DNA of 64,000 nucleotides, taken from the NCBI RefSeq assembly GCF_000003815.2, contig NC_049993.1:21363906-21427905 (forward strand). Direction: 5' to 3'. The notes below the pieces were generated by a model. It made no database searches. It had not been told where the DNA came from and saw only the letters and a program-made list of their open reading frames with translations. The DNA comes from Branchiostoma floridae. Lineage: Eukaryota; Chordata; Leptocardii; Amphioxiformes; Branchiostomatidae. The position numbers and the translations under genes were made by a program. How positions within the stretch are numbered: the first letter of the stretch is position 1; every line of letters begins with the position of its first letter. Shown piece by piece: positions 47,019 to 59,774 of the stretch.

Positions 47019-47470
47019 GTACGAAATCACCTTGGTGACAGGTAACTACAGGTAAGGCAACAGGTAACCACAGGTAAGACAACAGGTAAAAATTCACTGT
47101 GGCACGTCAGCCACAGGTAGGGCAACAGGTAGGGCAACAGGTAACCACAGGTAAGATAACAGGTAAAAATTCACTGTGGCACGTCAGCCACAGGTAGGGC
47201 AACAGGTAGGGCAACAGGTAACCACAGGTAAGATAACAGGTAAAAATTCACTGTGGCACGTCAGCCACAGGTATGGCCACAGGTAACCACAGGTAGGACA
47301 ACAGGTATGAAATCACTGTGGAACATTGGCCACAGGTATGGCCACAGGTAACCACAGGTAGGGCAACAGGTACAGATTCACAGGCATATGGACCACAGGT
47401 AACCACAGGTAGGAAATCACTGTGGTACATGTGCCACACGTAGAACCACAGGTAGAAAGAAATACAGGTA
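47019..47470. repeat. ACAGGTAACCACAGGTA array
   Basis: Short ACAGGTA units organised into a ~63-67-bp higher-order repeat (with AAATTCACTGTGGCACGTCA), starting at the donor of the candidate exon 46871-47018. Confidence 0.9.
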
Positions 47471-47574
47471 GGACTACGGGTAGTGGCCTACTGGAATCTG
47501 TGGCGTTTAATGCTGTGACTGTGAGCAGCTGATTATAAAGCATTGACATTTTGAACAATACACAAACCTGGGTA

Positions 47575-47735
47575 CAGCTAACAGCTAAACCTGGGTATAG
47601 CTAAACCTGGGTACAGCTTACAGTAACAGCTAAACCTGGGTACAGCTAACAGTAACAGCTTAACCTGGGTACAGCTAACAGCTAAACCTGGGTACAGCTA
47701 ACAGCTAAACCTGGGTACAGCTCACAGTAACAGCT
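47575..47735. repeat. ACCTGGGTACAGCTAACAGCTAA tandem repeat
   Basis: Seven or so degenerate units. Confidence 0.9.
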
Positions 47736-49624
47736 GACTCGTGTGTTTTTGGTGACATGTAGAAACTCTGACTTGGCCATTTGTTTGTTTAATCTCCGTT
47801 TCCAAACAACAGAAAATCCCGTTCTGACATTTTTCCCTCAACTTCAGCCGGCTTGTGTCAGAATCCACCCAGTTTTCCTTGGGATTAACACTGGCAACTG
47901 GCGATGACAGATTCTCCCAACTAGCGCTGACACGTGTCCATACAGGAAACAGGGAGGGGACTGCAGCGCAGTGGGGAGAAGTGAGACATGACACAGGAGA
48001 TGTCTGTGATACAGGCTCAATGACATCATCAGAACTTCCGACTGTGTTGACAACAACTTTTCACTACTACAAGGCTGGGGCCGCCTGAAGTCACAGGAAA
48101 TACCATCCTATACTTTAACTGGTTTTCAGTGGAAGTTGTGACCAAAGTCATAACAATAGAGTACTCTATTGCTTAATGGACTTTGTAATTGCTTAACTGT
48201 TGCCAAGGTAGACAACACATCTACACTTTATCTTACATAATTTATACATACATGTACATGTACATGTAAATATATACATAGGAAATTACTGTCCAGGCAA
48301 TTTACAAGTCATGTAACACATATACACAATATTCATGTACACAAATATCCCCAAAGCATCAATGTCTCTGGGAATCTTTAATCAGGACGTTTGTGCGACA
48401 TGTTTGGCAAAGTTTCCCCCACAGCTCGTTACAGTAATCTGGGCACCCTGGAGTCTGTAGCCCCCCTCCCCACATTAAACCCGTGTCCAAACTAGGCCAA
48501 ACAGCGGCTCCCGAACCCTGAGAATTCCACTGCTCCCCACGGCTGACCTTTGCCCCCGCCCCCATTATTAGTGTTGATGTCTCCGCGCACCGCTGACAAT
48601 GAGCGGTGTCGGGTTGCGCTTATTAAGGTGCGCTGACACACCTGCCTTTTGTCCCTGCTCAAGAGCCCGGGAGTTCCGTTGCAGGTCGATAAAAGCCCGA
48701 CGTGTTGCAAAAACTGTGGCGAGGAGTCGAGTTTCGCCGCACAAAGGTTTGTGGCAAAAACAGGGCGGCTTGTTCCGCCTCCCTAACCCCCGATTGTAAA
48801 CAGCCAACATTTCGCTACAGTTGGGACAGATGACGTCACTTCTGCAGCCAACTCTAAAATAACAACTTCTCCAACCCTGTCTCTATGTGTGTGTGTGTGT
48901 GTGTGTCCTCTGTGCTAAAGATTGGACTTCCCCTGGGTGGGGAACCTTCCCCTGGATGGAGACTTTCCCCTGGGTAGTGAGCTTTCTCTTTAGTGGGGGA
49001 CCTGTCCATGGAGTGTCATCAAGAAGTGTTACAGAAGACAAGGTGCTTTATTATAAGACAACCACAACTAATCTCAAGTCAAACAGAAAGGACAGGTGGG
49101 ACAGGACAGGTGGGACATGGTGGTTTTCTCACATCTCACAGCTGGCCAAACTTGGTGGACGTTAGACAAGTTTCAAAGTTACCAAAGTCCTTCCCTGTTA
49201 TGTTCTGTACTTCTCCTGTTGAAGTTTCAGCACCTTCTCACATCCTACTCAGGAAGGATTTCATCTGTTAAATTGAGTTTGTGACGCTGAACAGAACTGT
49301 GGTTCCCAAGGCCCCTGAGGTATCAGGAAAACAATGAGATTAGCCTGTGGTTTCCCAAGGCCCCTGAGGTGCCCTGAGAACAATAGAGTCTATCATCCTT
49401 TTCATTAAGGCTGGTCTGCAGGTAATGCTTCTGACAGGGGGAACTGGGCTGAACATTCTTGTGGATTATAGAACTCTGCACCGCAAGGACACTGCTAGGA
49501 ACCATGGGAAACAAGGGGACATGGGAAGTCTGACCTTCACACCAGTCGTATACAAATGGACATCAGAACTCACAAACTCTCCCTGAAGTTACCCACAGAA
49601 CTCTTGACTAAAGAATCCCCATCC

Positions 49625-49990
49625 TGCAGCTGACAGGAGCCCCCCATGCAGGCCCCATCCTGCAGCCTGACAGGAGCCCCCCATGCAGGCCCCATCCTGC
49701 AGCCTGACAGGAGCCCCCCATGCAGGGCCAATCCTGCAGCCTGACAGGAGCCCCCCATGGAGGCCCCATCCTGCAGCCTGACAGGAGCCTCCCATGCAGG
49801 CCCCTGAAGACCAGGAGCCCCCCATGCAGACCCCATCCTGCAGCCTGACAGGAGCCCCCCATGCAGGCCCCATCCTGTAGCCTGACAGGAGCCCCCCATG
49901 CAGGCCCCATCCTGCAGCCTGACAGGAGCCCCCCATGCAGGCCCCTGAAGACCAGGAGCCCCCCATGCAGGCCCCTGAAGACCAGGAGGC
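49625..49990. repeat. 37-bp minisatellite
   Basis: About nine units of GGCCCCATCCTGCAGCCTGA plus CAGGAGCCCCCCATGCA, some shortened. Confidence 0.93.
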
Positions 49991-50796
49991 CTGTGCCCTA
50001 GCAGCTCCAGTTTCACCAGGACAGAATCGTCTGCTTTGAATCTAAAATTCAAATTTCACACCCAGAACTGGGCTGTGTGACCTATGACCTATGTTTACAG
50101 CAGTTTCAGGAAACATGGAGTCTGTGAGAATGAAAAAAAACTGTTAAATTTCCTTTAAAACCTTTTAATAAGTTTTATAAACCACTGAAAGTGAAAGAAC
50201 GAACCCAGAAGTATGCACCAACAAGCTCCCATAGAAAAGTTCTCCGACAGTTTTCCGTTAGTCCCTACAGCGTACCTACAGCCGTGCAAAACTGTTTATC
50301 TACCTACCAACTAGTTATCAGTTGAAGAGGTTTCAAAGTACTTACTACTTCTTATGATAACCTGAAGTACCTTCCATTAAAAACCACCACCACGGATTCT
50401 GTGTACACAGCACTTATAAGTCAGGTCTGTATAAACAAGGGAACAAATACACCTTTCACACACAGCAAGCAAACCTCTGCCACCACCAGGGCAAACCGGG
50501 ACAATATACAACTAGGTTTTATATCAGATATTGTTTGTCAACTGTGTTCCTTTCCTCTCCAAGTTGCCAGTAGGGAAACCAATAAAGCAGTTTGACTTCA
50601 AAACTAGATGTTTTCAAAGTAACTTTACATTTACCAGTCATATTGCTTTTGAAAACTAGAAAGGCAACATTTTTTAAAAAAATGCAGAATGTGGGCGAAG
50701 GGAAAAGAAAGAAAAAATCGCAAGAAAAGAAGCATCAAGAAAGGCAACATTTTCGCGAAAATGCAGCACAAAAAAAATGAAGAAAATAATATCTAT

Positions 50797-50870
50797 CCAC
50801 GGATTCAATCCCGTAGCGTTAGTTTACCACGCGTGAATAATACCACTGAGCCAGTGCTACAACATGTTAC
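50797..50870 (-). repeat. tRNA-like sequence (SINE head or tRNA pseudogene)
   Basis: On the minus strand, TGGCTCAGTGGTA (A-box like) is followed ~40 nt later by GGGATTGAATCC (B-box like), with a possible anticodon-type hairpin between (GCGT...ACGC). The acceptor stem is not convincing. Confidence 0.4.
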
Positions 50871-51089
50871 AGGGGTACGTTTTAACAGGTATCTAAATGT
50901 ATTGCGTAGCTTGAACACGTCCGTTCGCCGTTGAATTTGCAAGATTCCAAGGTCCAATTTTCTGAAGATAATGTTTTTGTGTGAAAATTTATCAATCTCG
51001 TTCATTCCATGGCGGGCAACTTCTTCCTTGAGCGCCTGTTTGGTCGTCTCAGCTGCTATAGTATTATCAAACTGCATGCCGAATATCAT

Positions 51090-51370
51090 TTTGTGTTCTG
51101 TGCGTTGATTGGTTCACCTCTGCGTACACCCGAGACAGTCCGCGACTTTATTCCAATCAAAAAGCTGGAAACGAGGAGTATATGTTTACAGCTTCCATTT
51201 TTTCTGAGTTCTGATTGGCTATTATAAACTCGATGCCGATTGTGTTCTGTGCGTTGATAGGTCCACGTCTGACGTAAAACCGAGAAAGTGAGACTTTAAG
51301 CCAATCAAATAGCTTGAAACGTGGAGTACATGTTTACAGCTTCCATTCTTCCGGGTGGAATATGCAAATA
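51090..51370. promoter_or_regulatory. Duplicated CCAAT-box-rich segment with POU octamer
   Basis: Two diverged copies (51092 and 51241, period 149) of a unit with TGTGTTCTGTGCGTTGAT, an inverted CCAATCAAA, and ATGTTTACAGCTTCCATT. Several ATTGG/CCAAT boxes are present. ATGCAAAT lies at 51362-51369. Promoter or enhancer role is inferred from motifs only. Confidence 0.35.
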
Positions 51371-51584
51371 TCTGAGGAAAAACTAAATATGTGGCTTCGC
51401 CCACATAATAAAATGTAATGTGAGTTATGAAGTTGTCACCCAGCAATTCCTAATGTATGTGACATTCAGAGTTTGATTCTAGACGAGCGCCAGCCTATGC
51501 TCGTTGTAACAATGTAAGGGATGCAGTCATCACTTCAGATGGTGCCATACAGCCAGGGCCACGTACATGGGCGACTACTGGACT

Positions 51585-51778
51585 ACTAGCTAACGTTGCA
51601 CTACGAGCTAACGTTGCACTGCTAGCTAACGTTGCACTACTAGCTAACGTTGCACTACTAGCTAACGTTGCACTACGAGCTAACGTTGCACTGCTAGCTA
51701 ACGTTGCACTACTAGCTAACGTTGCACTACGAGCTAACGTTGCACTGCTAGCTAACGCTGCACTACTAGCTAACGTTA
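51585..51778. repeat. 18-bp minisatellite
   Basis: About ten units of GCTAACGTTGCACTACTA, each with the palindrome AACGTT. Confidence 0.95.
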
Positions 51779-52384
51779 AATGTGCCATGCTTCGTCTTCA
51801 GTTGAAGTTCAACCAGTTTAGCTTCTATTTTGTTTTACTCACTGATGAGGAAAGAATCAGAGTGACATTTTATGGACCTACTGAAGAGCAGCCCTGCGCG
51901 AGATGAGCTGCCCGAGGCGGCCGTACATCAGGCCTGACAGCTCCTGCTCAGGAACAGCCTGGCTGTCCCTGCTGTCACGCTGATGGATGGCAAGGTCAAC
52001 ACAAGGTCAACACTACTGTCTGACATGTGACCCTACCACTCATACTCCATGGAGCGACCACTCATACTCCATGGAGCGAATTGTTCTGTACCCTGCCAAG
52101 TGCTGCACAGACAGGGGCAAACAGGTGCTGCAGGGGCGCCCCCCCCCCCCCCCCCAATAGAGCTGGAATGGACTAGTCCAGACCGCTGCCACTTGTGGAC
52201 ACACACACAGAAAAAAGAGAGAGAGGGAGAGAGAAGAGGGCCAGATTCCCAAGCCATATTTTCCACATAGCTAGCCGCTCCCGTACTCTACTCTACTCCA
52301 CTTTCTACCTGCATCAATAAAACAACTTTTCAGAAGAATCCACTATCCTGAAGAACTCTGATCTCCTCTACTCTACTCTAGCCA

Positions 52385-52725
52385 GTTCACATGATGTTCA
52401 ACAGTGTAGCCAGTTGCCATGATCCGATGTGCCACAATGTAGCCAGTTGCCATGATCCGATGTGCCACAATGTAGCCAGTTCACATGATGTGCCACCATG
52501 TAGCCAGTTCACATGATGTTCAACAGTGTAGCCAGTTGCCATGATCCGATGTGCCACCATGTAGCCAGTTCACATGATGTGCCACCATGTAGCCAGTTCA
52601 CATGATGTTCAACAGTGTAGCCAGTTGCCATGATCCGATGTGCCACCATGTAGCCAGTTGCCATGATCCGATGTGCCACAATGTAGCCAGTTGCCATGAT
52701 CCGATGTGCCACAATGTAGCCACAA
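52385..52725. repeat. GTAGCCAGTTGCCATGATCC compound repeat
   Basis: Interleaved units GTAGCCAGTTCACATGATGT and GTAGCCAGTTGCCATGATCC followed by GATGTGCCACAAT or TCAACAGT. Confidence 0.93.
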
Positions 52726-52894
52726 AAATCCCTGAGCTGCAGGGGGCAGGCTGGCCTGAGCTCCATCCTGGCAGTGTCAGGTAGCAGCTCGTCCATCACA
52801 CAGTTGTGTCCCTGTGTCCATCAGGCATGTCATAATGGTTGTCCTTGTGTCCTTATTGTGGACTGCCCATTCTGGCTCTGTGTAACTTGCTGAA

Positions 52895-53175
52895 AGTGCT
52901 GCCGGCCTTTGGAAGGGGTTTGCGGCCTGCTGTAAGTGCCTTTGGAAGGGGTTTGTGGCGCTGTAAGTGCCTTTGGAAGGGGTTTGCGGTGCTGTAAGTG
53001 CCTTTGGAAGGGGTTTGTGGTGCTGTAAGTGCCTTTGGAAGGGGTTTGTGGTGCTGTAAGTGCCTTTGGAAGGGGTTTGTGGCGCTGTAAGTGCCTTTGG
53101 AAGGGGTTTGCGGTGCTGTAAGTGCCTTTGGAAGGGGTTTGTGGCGCTGTAAGTGCCTTTGGAAGGGGTTTGTGG
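52895..53175. repeat. 31-bp minisatellite
   Basis: About nine units of GCGCTGTAAGTGCCTTTGGA plus AGGGGTTTGTG. Confidence 0.95.
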
Positions 53176-53644
53176 CCTGTCATTGGGTCTTCATGGATCA
53201 AACAGTGTTTGTCAGGTCACAGCAAGTAGGGGATGTGTAATTCTGCAGGGGGGGGGGGGGGTCTTAGTAAAGGGGGAGGGGTTGGTGAGAGGGGGTAGAA
53301 GCCTTACAGGTAACATGTGCATTGTTTGGGTTTTTGCTTTTGTGTTGTTCCATTCCCAATGGATGGGTTTGCAGGTGCTGAGAACTGTGGCATGATTTGA
53401 TTTGGCCCTCACCTATTTGCTTTGCAAGGATGATTCTCTGCTTCCTTACCGGATAGTTCAGTAACCACCTGATCTGGAGGTGGGCTTGGAGTGTAAACCT
53501 GGCCTGGGGAACCCCCCAGGTGACTGGTTGGTTGGTCCCCAGAGAGCTGAAGGCAGCAGGCTGGTTTGAGTTAGTGAGGGCAGAAAGGATCACTGCAGGA
53601 TTAGCTGGGACTTTCTCATGGCACAGGTAGCCTGGACTGCAACC

Positions 53645-53728
53645 TTGCTGGCCCCAAACCTACTGCCTGGCCCCAAACCTACTGCCTGGCCCCAAACCTA
53701 CTGCCTGGCCCCAAACCTACTGCCTGGC
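53645..53728. repeat. 19-bp tandem repeat
   Basis: Four units of CTGGCCCCAAACCTACTGC. Confidence 0.93.
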
Positions 53729-54246
53729 CTATTAGACAACAGAACTTAAAATTTCAACTTTAGCAACATGCACTAAAGTGCCAAACATATTGCTGTTACA
53801 CATATGACTCATCTGATGCCTACTAAAAGCCATGGAAGGTGGCTCGGGTGAGTCAAGCCTGAACAAGAAGCCTCAAACTACAACAGCAGAGACCAGAGCA
53901 CAGAACTACTTTCCTTTGTTCCCAGCTGGCACATAGGTCACCTACAGGTGGGCCTCTGGGCTGGATCCATGTGGAGGAATGCGCCCCCCTCCCCCCTCCT
54001 GATTATATGGCCTACTGTGACCTTTTCATGTCCCCTACAGGGTAACTACAGGCTACAGCAACATCAGAACAGTCCAGGCAGCCTCATTTACATCACAACA
54101 CACCACACCACAATCCCTGCCCCACCGTGCCTCTGTTCTACACACAACCTACCATTACAGGGGTGGGAGGGGGGCAGGGAAGGTCGGGAGGGGGCATGGT
54201 ATCAGGCAATACCAGTATTTGCTGCAACAAGTTTAGGCATCTACCT

Positions 54247-54879
54247 CAGGGGTGCCTAAGCATTTGCACGAACCCTATGAAATTCGTACGAATATTATGT
54301 GATACACACGAATCACTATGCGAAAACGCACGAATATTATGAAATTCACACGAATCACTATGCGAAATCGTACGAATTTTATGAAATTCGCACGAATCAC
54401 TATGTGACACACACGAGCCTTATGTGATTTGCACGATCCTTATGCAAAAACGGCGGCCGGGAGGAGGCATGATTTTGAGCGTTTCTACCCGAGATATTTA
54501 TATTTCAAGGCATGGAATGGACATTTACCGTCGCAAAGATGTATTTGATAGCCTGTGAGCTACTGTTTAGCTTCATTTCGGCGTGTTACATCGTATTTTC
54601 AGTCGCCGAAGCGGCGAAGCCGCCATCTTGAAAATCCCGCTCCGTTTGTCACGTGACCCCGCCAGTGGTTGCGCAATTTCGCATAAGGATCGTGCAAATC
54701 ACACAAGGCTCGTGTGTGTCACATAGTGATTCGTGCGAATTTCATAAAATTCGTACGATTTCGCATAGTGATTCGTGCGAATTTCATAATATTTGTGCGT
54801 TTTTGCATAGTGATTCGTGTGTATCACATAATATTCGTACGAATTTCATAGGGTTCGTGCAAATGCTTAGGCACCCCTG
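54247..54879. mobile_element. Foldback transposon with ~200-bp inverted arms
   Basis: 633 bp. The left arm (54247 to about 54445) and right arm (about 54672 to 54879) are inverted near-copies, with ends CAGGGGTGCCTAAGCATTTG. TACCT flanks both sides (54242-54246, 54880-54884). Arms are built of sub-repeats such as CACGAATCACTATGCGAAA. The ~225-bp centre has no coding frame but holds GCCGCCATCTTG (54619-54630, YY1-type) and CACGTGAC (54650-54657, E-box). CAGGGG ends suggest hAT kinship, though a 5-bp duplication is not typical of that group. Confidence 0.8.
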
Positions 54880-55484
54880 TACCTTGCCTGTTAACACATG
54901 GTTTTAGCAAGGTGAATTCCAACAAGGTGACATTGGAGGTACACTGCAGTTTGCTGTGTTATTCAGGAACAGGGGCAGGCCGCGACCTCTGTGACCTGGA
55001 ACAGCAGGGTGACCTGACAGCTCTTCCAACAGCTACCATCACACCCTCTTGCCATCAGATATGATTTGGTTGCAAAACTTGAACTACTTGAAGTGTTTTT
55101 CCGTACCTGGGCAGAGTATCTTCTCTAGAGCCTACTGCACATACAGTAGACCCCCCCCCCCCAACCATCAAGACTCAACATTCAGTTTCTCTCTATAGTT
55201 TGATGCCAGAATTTTTACAGGGGAGACTCAAAACCTGCAAGCATCTTCACCATTTTCTCTCCCAGCTGGTGGTTTGTATCTGGACAGAACTAGGCAAGCA
55301 CTGAAGCAGCTCAGGACTTCACCACAAATGGCACATTGCAGAACACAGGAGTGTGTTCCATTGTCCTCCTTCCTCAAACACAAGCAAACGATGTCAAGAG
55401 ACGAACAATAACCCATAAAAAGAACAATTTTCTTGTTGCTGTCTGGCTCTGATCTGATGGCAGCCTACAAGTCCCTGTTTGACC

Positions 55485-55628
55485 TTGGGTTGTAGATCCA
55501 CCATGTTTGACCTGCGACCTTGGGTTGTAGATCCACCATGTTTGACCTGCGACCTTGGGTTGTAGATCCACCATGTTTGACCTGCGACCTTGGGTTGTAG
55601 ATCCACCATGTTTGACCTGCGACCTTGC
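55485..55628. repeat. 35-bp tandem repeat
   Basis: Four units of GACCTTGGGTTGTAGATCCA plus CCATGTTTGACCTGC. Confidence 0.95.
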
Positions 55629-56537
55629 CGGATAGAACAGACTCCTGTCCCCCAGACTCTGTCTGCAGCAAGATCTGCCCAAATCCTGGCTTACGGCACC
55701 ACAGCAAGGTCAGGGGAAACAACAACTGCCTCTAGCCAGCATTGCTTCCTCTCAGGAGGGCTAAACACAGCTTATCCATAGCCTGGAAACAGCCAAGTTA
55801 GGACTCATCTACTTTCTGTTCCCCACAGGGCTACACAGTCCTGCTGATCCAGCCTATATGCCAGAAACAGCCAAGTTACTATGGACAAATCAGGAGTGAT
55901 GGACTGTTCTGCTGCCCCCCCTACCCCACCAGGCACGATGGACTGTTCTGTTCTCCCCCCACCAGCGATGGACTGTTCCGGGGGCATGTTGACCTGGAAG
56001 TGTGAAGTCTGCAGGAACAATAGTGTGTTTTCCTGTGGGAGGATTTTCACAGCTTTGCTGTGGTTTTTGTCACCTTCCCAAGCAGGGGGTGGGATGTGGC
56101 ACCTATCTGTCACCACTACAATAGCATGGGGCTTCATTACAGCTTTAATGACTTATTATTAACAATCACATTGTGTCATTGATCTGAAACTGAGATTTTT
56201 AACACCAGGAAAATAAGGCCTTGCTCAAATCTGACACATAGTAGAACACAGTGGAAGTCTGAAGTTGGGGAAAGTCCCAATTTTCCTTGTGCTGCTGAAT
56301 CCTAACTATGAATAGATCTGCAATAATTTTCATTATTTTGGACCAACTGTACAGATGAGTTTTTCTCCATACAGACTACATGTCCACCTCACAGGGAACA
56401 GCCAAGCCCTTCCCAAGGACAAATTTTGTGCAGGAAGTCTGAGTCACACAGCAAATAACCCTTTTCACTGCTGCTTTCATTTCCAAACCTACAACAGTAG
56501 TTCCTGGTGGATAACACCAGGTAGCTGGGATAACGGA

Positions 56538-57052
56538 GCACTGTTTGGGCTGGGTCCCCCTTACCAGCACTGTTTGGGCTGGGTCCCCCTTACCAGCACT
56601 GTTTGGGCTGGGTCCCCCTTACAGCACTGTATGGGCTGGGTCCCCCTTACCAGCACTGTATGGGCTGGGTCCCCCTTACCAGCACTGTTTGGGCTGGGTC
56701 CCCCTTACCAGCACTGTTTGGGCTGGGTCCCCCTTACAGCACTGTATGGGCTGGGTCCCCCTTACCAGCACTGTATGGGCTGGGTCCCCCTTACCAGCAC
56801 TGTTTGGGCTGGGTCCCCCTTACCAGCACTGTTTGGGCTGGGTCCCCCTTACCAGCACTGTTTGGGCTGGGTCCCCCTTACCAGCACTGTATGGGCTGGG
56901 TCCCCCTTACCAGCACTGTTTGGGCTGGGTCCCCCTTACCAGCACTGTTTGGGCTGGGTCCCCCTTACAGCACTGTTTGGGCTGGGTCCCCCTTACCAGC
57001 ACTGTTTGGGCTGGGTCCCCCTTACAGCACTGTATGGGCTGGGTCCCCCTTA
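56538..57052. repeat. 29-bp minisatellite, ~18 copies
   Basis: Units of GGCTGGGTCCCCCTTACCAG plus CACTGTTTG, with two-base-shorter variants that shift the frame. The long reading frames here are repeat products. Confidence 0.95.
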
Positions 57053-58414
57053 CCCTACTTGACTGGCACTAGTCTCAAAAAACACGCTGCTCAGTCTTGA
57101 CCTTCACCTCTCTGACGACCTTGACCTTCCCACCAAAGTTGTCCTCTAAAGATAATAAATGAATAATGAATAACATTCTATGATTTTAAAGCTGGCCGGT
57201 TTATTACCAGTGTCCTCAGCATGTGACAAGCCTGCTGCCGTGTTGTTGGAGTCCTGATTACACTGCTGAGGAACTACACAAACGTTACCACGGCAACGTG
57301 GCTGTGTCAGGGGTTTGTGGACAGAGCAAATGTTTAGGCCAGCAAACATCAGTCCTGCTGAACTGTGAGCCCAAGTCTGACTGGGGACGTCATTTTGAGT
57401 AGAAATCACAGGAAAATGTGCCAGCAGATCCCTACTTACACAAGGGGTTTCTTCTGGTCCCTGCGGCATACAGGGGTGTAATCCGACCTGGTGCTGTAAT
57501 CTGATGTGGTTCTAGGGGAGTGTAATCCGATCTGGTAGGCAGTGACAATGGCACAGAGGGAAGCCACTGACAGCACAGGACTACACACAACATGGGGGGG
57601 GGGGTATGGTTACATAAGGCAAGAACACTACTCTAACTCACACTCACTATCCTGATAGTCTGATCAAACTCCAGTTTGACGCTAGTACGGCTGGAAAATT
57701 TATTTTTTCTCTCAGATTAGTTGAACTAGTTGAAGGACTCTCCCACCCTCTTGTTTGAAGTGTAAGATAATTATTCCTTGTTTCATGGTGAATCCTGCCA
57801 ACAGAGCTAAAGGCTGCTAGGCCAGACCTGAACACCAACTACAGACGCAGGGCTGAGGGCGAGCTCTCCGGAGCATTTACAGACAGAACTGAGGAAAGTG
57901 TCTGCCCAGCTGAGATTCCGCCCCTAGCACGGCTGGCCCTGTAATTGTAGCGGCTGTAGGGGCTGCACAGCGTTATTCTGTCGTCTACACAACAAAAGAT
58001 ATAATCACCCGCCACCTTGTCATGCAAACAGCCCGATTCCTGCAGGGAGGGAACGTACAATAATACAGACTGAAACTAGAAAATATAAAAAGTTTAACAA
58101 ACCCACACTCCCCTGGAACAGGGGGGGGGACTGTACAATTTGGAAGTAGGGCATGGGTAAGGGTGGGTAGGGCACGGGGAACAGGGGGGATAGGGCATGG
58201 GTATGGGGGGTAGGTACAAACCATTTCCATTGGCTGGTGTTATGAAGTCCAACCCACAGCAGGAATGCTCCTATCTCCTTCCCCAGCAAGATTACTGATA
58301 TCTAAGCTCAGAGCCACACAAACATGCTGCTGTAAGCCCCAGCATGCCATGCAGCAAAACTGTCAGCACGTATAGACACTGCCACTACTACTATTGTAAC
58401 GTGTTCCAGTGTTG

Positions 58415-58696
58415 GCACAGACACTACCATAGGCTGGTGTTGTAACACAGACACTACCATAGGCTGGTGTTGTAACACAGTCACTACCATAGGCTGGTGT
58501 TGTAACACAGACACTACCATAGGCTGGTGTTGTAACACAGTCACTACCATAGGCTGGTGTTGTAACACAGACACTACCATAGGCTGGTGTTGTAACACAG
58601 ACACTACCATAGGTTGGTGCTGTAACACAGACACTACCATAGGCTGGTGTTGTAACACAGACACTACCATAGGCTGGTGCTGTAACACGGTGACCG
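58415..58696. repeat. 30-bp minisatellite, left part
   Basis: About nine units of ACACAGACACTACCATAGGC plus TGGTGTTGTA. The same array resumes at 59775, beyond the inserted element. Confidence 0.95.
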
Positions 58697-59766
58697 CCCT
58701 ATGTTCCGAAATCCCTATGTTCCGAAATCCCTATATTCCGAAATCCCTATATTCCGAAGTCCCTATGTTCCGAAATCTCTATCGTCTATGGAAGTGTTCC
58801 AACACAGAAGTGTACCGACTGGCGTTGTACAGCGACCTGGGAGTCGACCAAAGCTACATATTAGTCCAAGCTGCGGATACGCGGTCAGCAAAATAGGAAG
58901 TTGCGGCCTATATATTATATCATGTTACCTTCTTTAAATATTCTCCTTTTTGTGTTATTTGGGATGTCTTGAAATCTGTTAAAACTATAATAATAACAAC
59001 AAAGGACTAACGTTAGCTCCATTGCAGATTTTAGCCGCAAACTTTTGTTTAGGCAAACCTAAACGCACCATCGACAAACATTTAAATGTATCATTCTTGT
59101 AACGCACCTAACCTCGTACCAGTTTGATAGCATCATAATGTCAATTGATACAATTCTTATCGAGGAAATGAAAAGATACACTCATGCATGAAAATGACAT
59201 ACGATATTTGCATGTATACTAAAAATTATTTTTAGATATGTACGCGAGTATCTTGGTCACCCATAAATCAATCAAAAACGAGACTAGGTAAATGGTTTAC
59301 GTTAAATGTGGTTAGCAAATGATAAAGTAAAGAAAAGTTTCAGCATAAATTTGCGATTGAGTTTGGAGTCTTTGGACTCTGTTTCAGGTGCTAGAAAAAA
59401 ATTGAACTTTTATAAGTATTCTAGTTTATTTCTATAAATAAAAATAAACTAGAATTCGAATTTCAGGTGTTTTCAGCTCAGTGTGACCCATGCGACCGTC
59501 GGAATCGCGGGTCGGCGTTCAGGCCGGTTATCATCGGGAAACTGTCTCGCTTCTTGGGTATTGGCTATCGACTTGTAAACGCCATCCATGTTACATGTGC
59601 ATGATGATAGTTGTGTGTCACAATAGTTGTGTGTCAAAATTTCGGAACATAGAGATTTCGGAACATAGGGATTTCGGAACATTGAGATTTCGGAACATAG
59701 GGATTTCGGAACATAGGGATTTCGGAACATAGGGATTTCGGAACATAGGGATTTCGGAACATAGGG
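58697..59766. mobile_element. 1.07-kb element with inverted arrays of a 17-bp repeat
   Basis: The left end is five tandem CCCTATGTTCCGAAATC units (58697-58785). The right end is about eight units in opposite orientation (59637-59766). The 850-bp AT-rich centre (58786-59636) has no coding frame but includes a hairpin at about 59419-59456. The 30-bp minisatellite on both outer sides is continuous in type, so the element was inserted into it. Non-autonomous; superfamily unknown. Confidence 0.75.
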
Positions 59767-59774
59767 CTTGAACC

